Source: Candidatus Accumulibacter sp. ACC003 (lineage in GTDB: Bacteria > Pseudomonadota > Gammaproteobacteria > Burkholderiales > Rhodocyclaceae). Taken from it: a stretch of 64,000 nucleotides of DNA. Positions 26,899-35,238 of the stretch are shown here, in pieces (position 1 is the first letter of the stretch; each line of letters starts with the position of its first letter). Where the stretch lies: the NCBI RefSeq assembly GCF_907163085.1, contig NZ_CAJQTX010000007.1, positions 496,001-560,000 on the forward strand. The letters are read 5' to 3'. The notes under the pieces are model-generated. The model was not told the DNA's origin and searched no databases. It saw only the letters and a program-made list of their open reading frames with translations. The position numbers and the translations under genes were made by a program.

Positions 26899-28937
26899 GC
26901 GGCGCGGCCGGGGTGAGCGCCGAGTTGAGCGCCCAGTTGAGTGAAGACATCCTGCTCGAGGTGCGCGATCTGCGCATCTCTTTCGCCAGTGGCCGGTCGC
27001 TGCTGGCGGCGGTCGACGGCGTCGATTTTCGGGTCGCCGCCGGCGAGACGCTGGCGCTCCTCGGCGAGTCGGGTTGCGGCAAGTCGGCGACGGCGCTCGG
27101 CTTGCTGCGCCTGCTGCCGGCTGCCGGACGGATGCCCGGCGGCGAGGTGCTTTTTGACGGCCGTGATCTGCTCGCGCTGCCGGAAGCCGAGATGCGCGGC
27201 GTTCGCGGTGGCGGCATGGCGATGATCTTCCAGGAGCCGGCGACCAGCCTCAACCCGGTGCTCACCGTCGGTCACCAGATCGGCGAGGTACTCGAGCGCC
27301 ACCTCGGCCTGGCCGGACAGGCGGCGCGCGTGCGCGCGCTGGAGCTGCTCGCTGCGGTCGGCATCGCCGACGCCGAACGCCGCCTCGGCGAGTATCCGTT
27401 CCAGCTTTCCGGCGGCATGAAGCAGCGGGTGATGATCGCCGTCGCGCTGGCCGGCAATCCGCGCCTGTTGATCGCCGACGAGCCGACGACGGCGCTCGAC
27501 GTCACCATCCAGGCGCAGATTCTCGAACTGCTGCGGCGCTTGCAGCGCGAACGCGCGATGGGCATGCTGCTGATTACGCACGATCTCGGCGTCGTCGCGC
27601 AGATGGCGACGCGCGTCGCCGTGATGTACGCCGGTCAAATCGTCGAAGAAGCGCCGCGCGAGGTCTTCTTTTCGGCCGCGCGCCACCCCTATACGCAGAA
27701 ACTGTTCGCCGCCTTGCCCGACCTGGCACGCCGCGGCGGCCGCTTGGAGACCATCCCCGGGCAGGTGCCGCCACTCGCCGAAATGCCGAGCGGCTGCCGT
27801 TTCGCCAGCCGCTGCGAGCACGCCTGGGAACTCTGTCGTCAGCAGGAACCGCAGGGGCGGCAGGTCGCCCTTGGCCATCGCCTGCGTTGTCATCTCGATC
27901 GCCTGCCCGACGCGCCAGGCGGCCGCCTGGCGGCGCCGGCTGCCGCTGGTGAGGCCGCGCTGGCGCCGGGTGCGCCGCTGCTCGAGGTGCAGGATCTGCG
28001 CGTCCACTTCCCGATCCGTCGCGGCATCCTGCAGCGCACCGTCGGGCACGTGCGGGCGGTCGATGGCGTCTCGCTCGAACTGGCGCGTGGGCGGACGCTG
28101 GCGCTGGTCGGCGAGTCGGGCTGCGGCAAGACGACGGTCGGCAAGGCGATCCTGCAGTTGATCGCCGCCAGCGGCGGCAGCGTGCGCCTGCTCGGGCAGG
28201 AACTCGGCGGCGTCTCGGGCAAGGCCCGGCGACCGCTGCGCCGCCGCATGCAGATGATTTTTCAGGATCCCTTTGCGTCTCTCAACCCGCGCATGGCGGT
28301 CGGCGAGATTATCGGCGAGGGGATGAGCGCGCTGCGCATCGATATGCACCGGCAGGGCCGGGCGGCGGCGATCGCCGCCGTGCTGCGGCAGGTCGGTCTG
28401 GAGGACGCGGCCGCCGGGCGCTATCCGCACGAGTTCTCGGGTGGCCAGCGGCAGCGCATCGCCATCGCCCGCGCGCTGGCGGTGCAGCCCGACCTGGTGA
28501 TCTGCGACGAGCCGACATCGGCGCTCGACGTCTCGGTGCAGGCGCAAATCCTCAATCTGCTCGGCACGCTGCAGGCCGAGCTCGGACTGGCCTACCTGTT
28601 CATCACCCACAACTTCGCAGTGGTCGACCACCTGGCGCACGAGGTGGCGGTGATGTATCTGGGCCGCATTGTCGAGCGTGGGTCGGTCGATGACGTCCTG
28701 CGTTCGCCACAGCACCCGTACACGCGTGCGTTGCTGTCAGCGGTTCCCAGTGCTCGTCTCGACGAACAGCCCGAGTTCATCCGTTTGCCGGGTGAGACGC
28801 CGTCACCGGCGAATCCGCCAGCGGGTTGCCACTTTCATCCGCGCTGCCGGCACGCCAGCGCCGCGTGTCGCGAGCGTTACCCCGAAACGACGACGCTGTC
28901 GAGCACGCACACGGTGCGTTGCCATCTCCACTCGTAG
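26895..28937 (+). CDS. Peptide ABC transporter, double ATP-binding protein (YejF-like)
   Basis: A 680-residue protein with two complete ATPase domains. Domain 1: Walker [14 protein letters not shown], signature [10 protein letters not shown], Walker [13 protein letters not shown]. Domain 2, from about residue 360: [37 protein letters not shown]. Each domain is followed by an oligopeptide-ATPase C-terminal extension with clustered cysteines ([30 protein letters not shown]), which often binds an Fe-S cluster. ATG 26895 overlaps the permease stop (ATGA). It powers peptide import at the inner membrane. Confidence 0.92.
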   Translation: MSGAAGVSAELSAQLSEDILLEVRDLRISFASGRSLLAAVDGVDFRVAAGETLALLGESGCGKSATALGLLRLLPAAGRMPGGEVLFDGRDLLALPEAEMRGVRGGGMAMIFQEPATSLNPVLTVGHQIGEVLERHLGLAGQAARVRALELLAAVGIADAERRLGEYPFQLSGGMKQRVMIAVALAGNPRLLIADEPTTALDVTIQAQILELLRRLQRERAMGMLLITHDLGVVAQMATRVAVMYAGQIVEEAPREVFFSAARHPYTQKLFAALPDLARRGGRLETIPGQVPPLAEMPSGCRFASRCEHAWELCRQQEPQGRQVALGHRLRCHLDRLPDAPGGRLAAPAAAGEAALAPGAPLLEVQDLRVHFPIRRGILQRTVGHVRAVDGVSLELARGRTLALVGESGCGKTTVGKAILQLIAASGGSVRLLGQELGGVSGKARRPLRRRMQMIFQDPFASLNPRMAVGEIIGEGMSALRIDMHRQGRAAAIAAVLRQVGLEDAAAGRYPHEFSGGQRQRIAIARALAVQPDLVICDEPTSALDVSVQAQILNLLGTLQAELGLAYLFITHNFAVVDHLAHEVAVMYLGRIVERGSVDDVLRSPQHPYTRALLSAVPSARLDEQPEFIRLPGETPSPANPPAGCHFHPRCRHASAACRERYPETTTLSSTHTVRCHLHS

Positions 28938-29001
28938 CACTCGTAGCGCTCGTAGCATTTGTCGTGGGTTTGCTGCTCGCCGGGCAGAGCCGGCGCGCGG
29001 C

Positions 29002-30747
29002 TCAGGCGAGCCGCGTGGAGAGTTGCCTGACGAGACTTTGCCGGCCGCTTTGCGAGTTGACCAGCAGCTTGGTGCCGGAGGTCACCTGATCCGAGCGCAG
29101 TTTGTTGAGCTGCTTGAGTTCGCTGACCGTCATGTCATAGCGCTGGGCGATGCCGAACAGCGTTTCGCCGCGGCGAACGGTATGCGTGCGGCGGGCGGGT
29201 TCGGCCTGGCGTTTGCTCGGCGTTGGTTCCGACTTGCTGGCGATCTCCGTCTTGACCCGCGGCGGCTGCTTGGCCGCTGGCGCCGCCGCTTCGCTGCTCG
29301 CCACGGTCAGCGTGCTGCCGGCGTTCACTTGATTTGAGCGTAGCTTGTTGAGCTGCTTCAATTCCGCCAGGCTCATGCCGTAGCGCTCGGCTACTACGGC
29401 CAGCGTCTCGCCCTTGCGGACCGTGTGTTTGTGGCTACGGGTGAGCGTCGCCGGTGTCGGCGCGGCCGCCTCAACGGCCGGCGCGCGCGCTGCCGGTTCG
29501 ACGATCGGTGCTGGCGCAGGCGTAGGCGCTGGCGCCCTCAGGCCGGCGGGTTCGGGTTCGCTCGCTTCGCCGGCGACCAGCAGCGTCGCTCCCGAAGCGA
29601 GCCTGGTGCGGCCCTGAATACCGTTGGCCGCCTTGAGGCCGGCCACCGTCATCCCGAACCGCGGTGCGACATTCTCGAGTTTCTCGCCCGGCTGCAGCGT
29701 GTAGGCCTGCCAGGACGACAGGGGCTTATCGCCTTCCTCGTGCGCTTCGAGGTTGTGGTTGAAGGTTTCGACCTTGTCGGCCGGGATCACCATCGGTGTT
29801 TCGGATCGGATCACCGGGCGATTGTGCGAGGGGTTCAGCGCGACGAACTCCTGGACCGGCATTTCGGCAAGTTGCGCGGCCAGTTTGACGTCGATATTGC
29901 CGGGGTAGGTGACCGTCGCGAAGTAGGGGCGCATCGGGACGCCGAGCTTGTTGAGGTCGGCGAGGATGTTGGGGTTGCTGAAGATATTCTTCAAGGCCTG
30001 CAGTTTGGGAACGTAATTTCGCGTTTCCTCGGGCATCTTCAGGCTCAGGTAGTCGGTCGGCAGACCTTGCGCTTCGTTTTTCTTGATCGCCCGACCGACG
30101 GCACCTTCGCCCCAGTTGTACGAGGCGAGCGCCAGGTGCCAGTCGCCGTGCAACTCGTAGATGTATTGCAGGTAGTCGAGGGCGGCGCCGGTCGAGGCGA
30201 TGATGTCGCGCCGTTCGTCCACCCACCAGTTCTGTTCCAGCTTGTACTGCTTGCCGGTTGCCGGCACGAACTGCCACAGACCGGAAGCATGACTGCGCGA
30301 GTAGGCGGTCGGGTTGTAGGCGCTTTCCACCATCGGCAGCAGCGCGATTTCCATCGGCATGCCGCGCTTCTCGAGTTCGATAATGATGAAATGCAGGTAG
30401 CGGCTGCTCCGCTCGACCATCCGGCGCAGGTAGTCCGGGTGGTTCAGATACCACTGCTGATGATGAAGAACCAGCTCGTTGTTGATGTTCGGCATCGAGA
30501 AGCCGCGCCGCAGGTGCTGGAAGATCTCGGCAGACTCGTAGGTCAGGTCGATCGTTTCGGGCATCGGCGCTGGCGCCTTGACTTCGATCACCGGCAAGGG
30601 CCCGTCGCTGCCCACCGGGACGGCCGCGGCGACTGGCTTGCTGGGCGCAGGAAGGCCTGCTTGCGGGTCTTGTTTGACTGCTTCTTCCGACCAGGCCGTA
30701 GCGCAGGCAAGAGAGAAAACAATGGTGTACACGATTCTTGGCGTCAT
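29002..30747 (-). CDS. mltD: Membrane-bound lytic murein transglycosylase D with three LysM repeats
   Basis: About 581 residues. An N-terminal signal (IVYTIVFSLACATAWS) precedes a Pro/Ala linker. The SLT domain includes the catalytic Glu in LLPMVESAYNPTAYS and the ASGLWQFVPATGKQY and ALASYNWGEGAV motifs. Three C-terminal LysM modules start YTLQPGEKLENVAPRFGMT, HTVRKGETLAVVAERYGMS and HTVRRGETLFGIAQRYDMT, separated by Ala/Pro linkers. The enzyme cleaves peptidoglycan to 1,6-anhydro products. MltD of E. coli has two LysM modules, so this form is slightly longer. Confidence 0.92.
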   Translation of the reverse strand: MTPRIVYTIVFSLACATAWSEEAVKQDPQAGLPAPSKPVAAAVPVGSDGPLPVIEVKAPAPMPETIDLTYESAEIFQHLRRGFSMPNINNELVLHHQQWYLNHPDYLRRMVERSSRYLHFIIIELEKRGMPMEIALLPMVESAYNPTAYSRSHASGLWQFVPATGKQYKLEQNWWVDERRDIIASTGAALDYLQYIYELHGDWHLALASYNWGEGAVGRAIKKNEAQGLPTDYLSLKMPEETRNYVPKLQALKNIFSNPNILADLNKLGVPMRPYFATVTYPGNIDVKLAAQLAEMPVQEFVALNPSHNRPVIRSETPMVIPADKVETFNHNLEAHEEGDKPLSSWQAYTLQPGEKLENVAPRFGMTVAGLKAANGIQGRTRLASGATLLVAGEASEPEPAGLRAPAPTPAPAPIVEPAARAPAVEAAAPTPATLTRSHKHTVRKGETLAVVAERYGMSLAELKQLNKLRSNQVNAGSTLTVASSEAAAPAAKQPPRVKTEIASKSEPTPSKRQAEPARRTHTVRRGETLFGIAQRYDMTVSELKQLNKLRSDQVTSGTKLLVNSQSGRQSLVRQLSTRLA

Positions 30748-30987
30748 TCGCAGGTCCTGTCTCGTTCTCGAGCGCTGCCAGCTGGTCCCGACCAGGTCGG
30801 GTGGCGTGGTCTTGTTTTCTGCTTCAAGCCCATGATTATAGAACAGGCTCCGGCTCGCCGTACTCTTCATCTGCGGCGCACAAGGCCGCTCTGGCGGTGC
30901 TCGGTGCCTGGCCGCCGGGGCAGCGAAGGGGGCGTCCTGGGCAGACTCTGCGCACTCGGCGAGGGCCGCGACGCGATCCGAAAAAGA

Positions 30988-31013
30988 AAAAAGCCCAGGC
31001 AGCTGGGCTTTTT
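30988..31013 (-). terminator. Intrinsic terminator downstream of tRNA-Asp
   Basis: The stem AAAAAGCCCAG/CTGGGCTTTTT is perfect, with a four-base loop, and ends in a T-run on the minus strand. It lies just past the tRNA 3' end. The flanking A-tract and T-tract make it usable on both strands. Confidence 0.85.
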
Positions 31014-31023
31014 CTTTGTGTGC

Positions 31024-31100
31024 TGGCGGAGTGGACGGGACTCGAACCCGCGACCCCCGGCGTGACAGGCCGGTATTCTAACCAACTGAACTACCACTCC
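31024..31100 (-). tRNA. tRNA-Asp (GTC anticodon)
   Basis: The 77-nt minus-strand sequence folds as a cloverleaf. Acceptor GGAGTGG pairs with CCACTCC, the D arm contains AGTTCAGTTGGTTAGA, and the anticodon stem-loop CCGGCCTGTCACGCCGG carries anticodon GTC. The T arm is GTCGCGGGTTCGAGTCCCGT shortened to the usual TTCGAGT loop. The CCA end is encoded. Confidence 0.95.
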
Positions 31101-31251
31101 TTGATCCAAGTGCGCGTAGTGTAACGTGCGCTTTTGGGTGCTTCGTCGCTGGTGGCAGGTAGGCTGTGGCCACCAAGGAAGCTGCGCATTATAGCGGATT
31201 TCGCCGAGCAAGCAAGTGGAAAAACGCGCCTCGCCGTGGCTTGCCAAGCGC

Positions 31252-32691
31252 TCAGCGAATAGCGCCCAGCAGCGCCGCGATGTTTGCCTGCTCGTCGTGC
31301 AGATGTTGCAGGCACTCGTCCCAATGCCTGGCGCTCAAGGCCAGGCTGCCGAGCAGGGCGAGCCGCTCGGCGTCACGTTCCGCCGATCCTTCGGCGCCGC
31401 TCAGCGACGCGTAGGCGGCCTGATCGGCGAGTCCGATCAGTGCGCAGAAATCGCGTTCGTCGCCGGCGGCGTCGGGGTCGTGATGGTGGGCGATCGCGGC
31501 GACGTACTTCGCCGGCAGGTCCCAGCGCTCGGCGACCATCTCGCCGACTTCGGGATGGGTGAACTCGAACAGCGTTCGTTCGGCTTCAAGGCTGCTCATC
31601 GCCGCGCTGCCACGCAGCAGCTCAAGAACCTGGTGGTAGCCGGGTTCGGCCTGGACGGCGAAGATCAGCTTGCCGATATCGTGCAGGATGCCGGCCATGA
31701 ACGCTTCGTCGGCCGAGCAATGCAGCTGCCGGGAAAGAAAGCGCGCCGCCGTCGCCGTGGTGATCGAGTGTTTCCAGAAATCCAGCAGGTTCAGGCGCTC
31801 GGTACGGAAGGCGTCGAAGGCGCCGACCGAGATGATCATCCCCTGCACGTTGGTGAAGCCGAGCACGCGAACGGCTTCGGCGATGGTGCCGACGCGTCGC
31901 GAGTAGCCGAAGAAAGCCGAGTTGGCGACGCGCAGAATCTTGGCCGAGATCGCCAGGTCGTTGACGATTACCCGCTCGATCGCCCTGGCGTCGCTGTTCG
32001 GGTTCTGCAGTACCTTCAGCGCGTGCACGACAATGGTCGGCAGTGTCGGCACTTCGTAGAGATCGAGCGGCTTGAAGCGAGCCATTGGCTCGGCCGTCAG
32101 CTTGCTGCCGCTGGACGTGTCGCCGATCCCGCAGAGGTCGGGCGGCAGCCCGGGATGCATCAGCTGGAAGACGTGCATCGGCTGCGGCAGGTCGCGCAGG
32201 CGAAGCATGCCGGTGTCGCGCAGGCTGGTGCCGGCGGGCAAGGATTCGCGCACCAGCACCTCGGTCGGCGAGGTCAGCAGCGTCTGGCCGCCAAGCGTCA
32301 CTGCCAGCAGGCGCGCGCAGCGATTGACCGTCGTACCGAAGTAGTCACCGGCGCTCAGGTAGGCCGGGCCGGTGTGCAGCGCCGCGCGCACGCGCAGTCT
32401 GGCGCGTGCCGGCCAGCGCTCGGCGGCGAGGCTGGCCTGGATCTGGCAGGCCGCCCGGAGCGCGTCGGCGGCGTCGTCAAAAGTGACGCAGAAAGCGTCG
32501 CCGACGGTCTTGAAGACGTAGCCATGGTGGCGCTCGATCGCCGACGAGAGCAGCACGTTGTGCCGCTGCAGCGCGACGCGCATCGCTGCCGACTCGGTTT
32601 CCCACAGATTCGTCGACCCTTCGATATCGGTAAACAGGAAGGTGACCGTGATCAGCGACGCGTCGCCCAGGGTAAGTTCTGCCGCTACCAT
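31252..32691 (-). CDS. Class III nucleotide cyclase-HDOD fusion protein
   Basis: About 479 residues. The N-terminal domain (about 15-170) is a class III adenylate/guanylate cyclase homology domain: VTFLFTDIEGSTNLWE gives the first metal Asp, KTVGDAFCVTF the second, and VNRCARLL the Asn/Arg transition-state region. The C-terminal half (about 215-440) is an HDOD domain: LPTLPTIVVHALKVLQNP-like start, ILRVANSAFFGYSRRV, and AGILHDIGKLIF. HDOD domains are signalling or output modules related to HD phosphohydrolases. The start is set at ATG 32691; an upstream ATG at 32724 would add eleven residues. The fused output suggests a cyclic-nucleotide sensor-regulator. Confidence 0.8.
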   Translation of the reverse strand: MVAAELTLGDASLITVTFLFTDIEGSTNLWETESAAMRVALQRHNVLLSSAIERHHGYVFKTVGDAFCVTFDDAADALRAACQIQASLAAERWPARARLRVRAALHTGPAYLSAGDYFGTTVNRCARLLAVTLGGQTLLTSPTEVLVRESLPAGTSLRDTGMLRLRDLPQPMHVFQLMHPGLPPDLCGIGDTSSGSKLTAEPMARFKPLDLYEVPTLPTIVVHALKVLQNPNSDARAIERVIVNDLAISAKILRVANSAFFGYSRRVGTIAEAVRVLGFTNVQGMIISVGAFDAFRTERLNLLDFWKHSITTATAARFLSRQLHCSADEAFMAGILHDIGKLIFAVQAEPGYHQVLELLRGSAAMSSLEAERTLFEFTHPEVGEMVAERWDLPAKYVAAIAHHHDPDAAGDERDFCALIGLADQAAYASLSGAEGSAERDAERLALLGSLALSARHWDECLQHLHDEQANIAALLGAIR

Positions 32692-33119
32692 GCACCGCCT
32701 CGCTTGCTGGTCACCGGGAATCATCAGCCGTCGCCGCCGGGTCGACGGGCGAGCGCTGATCGATGGTTGATGGGTTGATGGATCGGGGGTCAGGGATCAG
32801 GAAGTTGACCCCGCGCGTGAGAGTATCCGGGCTTCCGGCGCTTGCCGTCAATCGCCCGCACCAATTGGCTCCCGCTGTCGTTCTCTGGCGGAAGACCCGG
32901 CCTTGCGCGCCCTGGTCGCCATCGCGATGGCAAGCTTTCCGTAAAAGAATACCCTCACGAAGGCAGGACAGGCCCTGGCGCTGGCTGCCATTGGGTGAAA
33001 CTCGAAGGACGAGAGGCTCGGGCGATGGCGGAATGAGGCCGCCCTTCATGAGCATTTTCGAGCAGCGCCGAGCGTTGCCTGCGACAGAAAGGCCTTCGAA
33101 GCCGGCGAGCGAGTCGCGC
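32692..33119. other. Intergenic region between the cyclase-HDOD gene and an IS630 element
   Basis: There is no supported gene here. It should contain the cyclase-HDOD promoter (minus strand) and flanks the TA target of the IS630 copy at its right end. Confidence 0.4.
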
Positions 33120-34265
33120 TAGTGTTTAATTGCATAAATTAACGATAGTATTCCGCAGCTGCGCGCCCTTGACCTCTCGCTTTCGCCAGGCGAATGGGGC
33201 GGCGTTCTGGTTGTAAGCCGCGGTGAAGCTGTGAATGGCGGCAACGAGTTGATCCAGGCTCGAGAAGCTGGCGTTTCTCAGGGTCTTGCGCTGGAAGATG
33301 CCGAACCAAATCTCCACTTGGTTTAGCCAACTGGCGCTGGTGGGCGTGAAGTGAAAGGTGACGTTGGGGTGAGCGGCGAGCCACTCGTCGTTTTTCTTGT
33401 GCGTGTTGAGGTTGTCCAAGATGACGTGGATCTCACGGTCGACGGGTTCATCAGCGATGGTCTCCTCCATGAAGGCCTGGAAATCAGCGCGCTTCTTGGT
33501 TAGGGTAGTCTTGCCTCGAATGACGCCGGTGGCCACTTCGAGGGCGGCGAACAGGTTGACCGTGCCATGGCGTTTGTAGGTGCTTTTCAGTCCCTGAACC
33601 ACCTTTCCGCTACTGGTTTGGACATAGCCGCGCCGACGCTCCAGAGCCTGGATCGAGGGTTTCTCGTCGACGCTCAGGACCAGCGCGTTTTCAGGTGGGT
33701 TAAGGTACAACCCGATGACATCCGCTGCTTTGGCGGCGAACTCTGGGTCCGTGCTCACGCACCAGGAGCGATGCCGCTGCAGCTGGATGCCCTCCCGACG
33801 CAACACGCGCCACACGGCATCGTCCGATACTTCCAGCGCCTTCGCCAGCGAACCACCATCCCAACTTGCCATACCTTCCGGCGGTGTCCGTTCGAGTTGC
33901 GCCAGAATGCGGTCACGCAGATCCTGCCCGTACTTCGCCGGCTTGCCCGGCCGCGCAGCATCACGCAAGCCCGACAAACCATGCTCGGCAAAGCGCCGAC
34001 GCCACAGCCCCACCGTGTTCGCACGTACGCCAACTGCGCGGGCAACCTCGTCGTTTCGCAGACCCTCCAAACAACCCAGCACGATTCTCGCTCGCTCGGC
34101 CAAGCGAACCTCGCCACTGCGACTCCGTGACATACGCTCCAATTCCTCCTTCACCTCCGCTGTGCAAGACAGCGCCACCGCCACACGTCCCACCACATCT
34201 CCTCCACCACGAAGCAATGGAGAAGCATGATAGTTACTACCGGTTAATAATGCAATTAGACACTA
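33120..34265 (-). mobile_element. IS630-family insertion sequence, complete
   Basis: The ends carry imperfect inverted repeats: GTGTTTAATTGCAT at the left and, read inward from the right, GTGTCTAATTGCAT, with further partial pairing to TTAAC. They are flanked on each side by TA (33120-33121 and 34264-34265), the duplicated target dinucleotide of the IS630/Tc1 group. One transposase gene fills the element. Confidence 0.88.
33126..34217 (-). CDS. IS630-family transposase
   Basis: 363 residues. An N-terminal helix-turn-helix (LRNDEVARAVGVRANTVGLW) is followed by the DDE domain: LVLSVDEKPSIQAL (first Asp), HVILDNLNTHKKN (second Asp) and PTSASWLNQVEIWFG with the third acidic residue (Glu), all standard for the family. 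The start is a TTG at 34215-34217; an internal ATG at the start of MSRSRSGEV is an alternative. No frameshift is visible, so the copy could be active. Confidence 0.92.
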   Translation of the reverse strand: MLRGGGDVVGRVAVALSCTAEVKEELERMSRSRSGEVRLAERARIVLGCLEGLRNDEVARAVGVRANTVGLWRRRFAEHGLSGLRDAARPGKPAKYGQDLRDRILAQLERTPPEGMASWDGGSLAKALEVSDDAVWRVLRREGIQLQRHRSWCVSTDPEFAAKAADVIGLYLNPPENALVLSVDEKPSIQALERRRGYVQTSSGKVVQGLKSTYKRHGTVNLFAALEVATGVIRGKTTLTKKRADFQAFMEETIADEPVDREIHVILDNLNTHKKNDEWLAAHPNVTFHFTPTSASWLNQVEIWFGIFQRKTLRNASFSSLDQLVAAIHSFTAAYNQNAAPFAWRKREVKGAQLRNTIVNLCN

Positions 34266-34269
34266 GTGG

Positions 34270-34640
34270 GTCGGTCGGCTGCTCACCCGGAAGAGTATTT
34301 CGAGACTGTCGTGGGCGATGGCGACGATGGCGTGCTTGTCTCCTCGTCGCCAGCGAAGCGCCGCGGACCTGGACTTGAAGGTACACCCGCTACGACTGGC
34401 GGCGTACGCGACCTGGCATGGCAGGCGTCGGACCCAGGGGTGGGCTTTTCGTATCCGTCCAGTCTTGCGCTTCCCTTGTTGCCGGGATAAATACGCGCCC
34501 AGGAGGCCAGTCGATCAAGCGCGCCGAAGGCGCTCAGGCTATTGCCGATTGCGATCAGCAGCGAGGCCGCGTCAATGGCGGCGTTGGCGGTTGGCGGCGT
34601 TGGCCTACGAACTTGGTCTGGCGGCGGCTGTCGGCCACAA
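34270..34640 (-). pseudogene. IS110-family transposase, decayed C-terminal remnant
   Basis: The minus strand encodes IDAASLLIAIGNSLSAFGAL and RLASWARIYPGNKGSA in one frame. After a frameshift it encodes HPWVRRLPCQVAYAASR and ALRWRRGDKHAIVAIAH in the next. This order (SAF, LASWAG-PGN, then Q-A-AA and RRG-K-AI-AVAH) matches the C-terminal half of IS110/IS116/IS902 transposases. The serine-rich catalytic motif is largely degraded. The right end of the IS630 copy abuts it. Confidence 0.65.
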
Positions 34641-35238
34641 CCTGCCGGTCGAGGTGGTCATCCAATTTGGATAGCCAAGGCGTTCCGTGACGCGGATGAA
34701 TGTCCGGAATTCGGCAAGCAACTTGATGCCTGCACTGTCTCGGCACGGCCAGGAAGAGACGTAGAGGCGGCGAAGAATCGTCAGGCGCGAACGTCGGCTA
34801 ACTGATCCGGAACCCGCCGCCCGGCTCTGTTCGCTTTCGGTCCAGTTCTCGGCCATTCCTACCGTGCGGGCATCCACAGTTGGAGGTCAACAGTTCGCCG
34901 TCTACCTGCCGTCGATTCAGGAATCGGCAGTGAAGCTACTAACTCCAATCGTCCCCTCTTGCATGGTCACTGGCGCCGGAGAGTTCGAGGTCGATGACGC
35001 GTTTTGAGAATCTCGCAACAGATAGAGATCGAGCCGACACCCATCGGCCGCGTCGGTAAATACCGTGCAACCGATTTCTGGCATCATGTCAGCAGAGTAA
35101 TAACAGCAATGAATAACTCTTCGACGCCGTGGCGCGACTGCCTGCTTGAATTCATCAAGAGCTGACCATGAGGCTATCAGCGGTTGGCGCCTCGCGTCGC
35201 CCTAGTGCATCAAAATCACGCAAGGAGTGAGTAACAAG
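34641..35238. other. Intergenic stretch before the nuclease-like gene
   Basis: No convincing gene is present. Short minus-strand frames here probably continue the decayed transposase. A very short plus frame (35109-35165, 18 codons) has no support. The region must contain the promoter of the nuclease-like gene. Confidence 0.4.
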
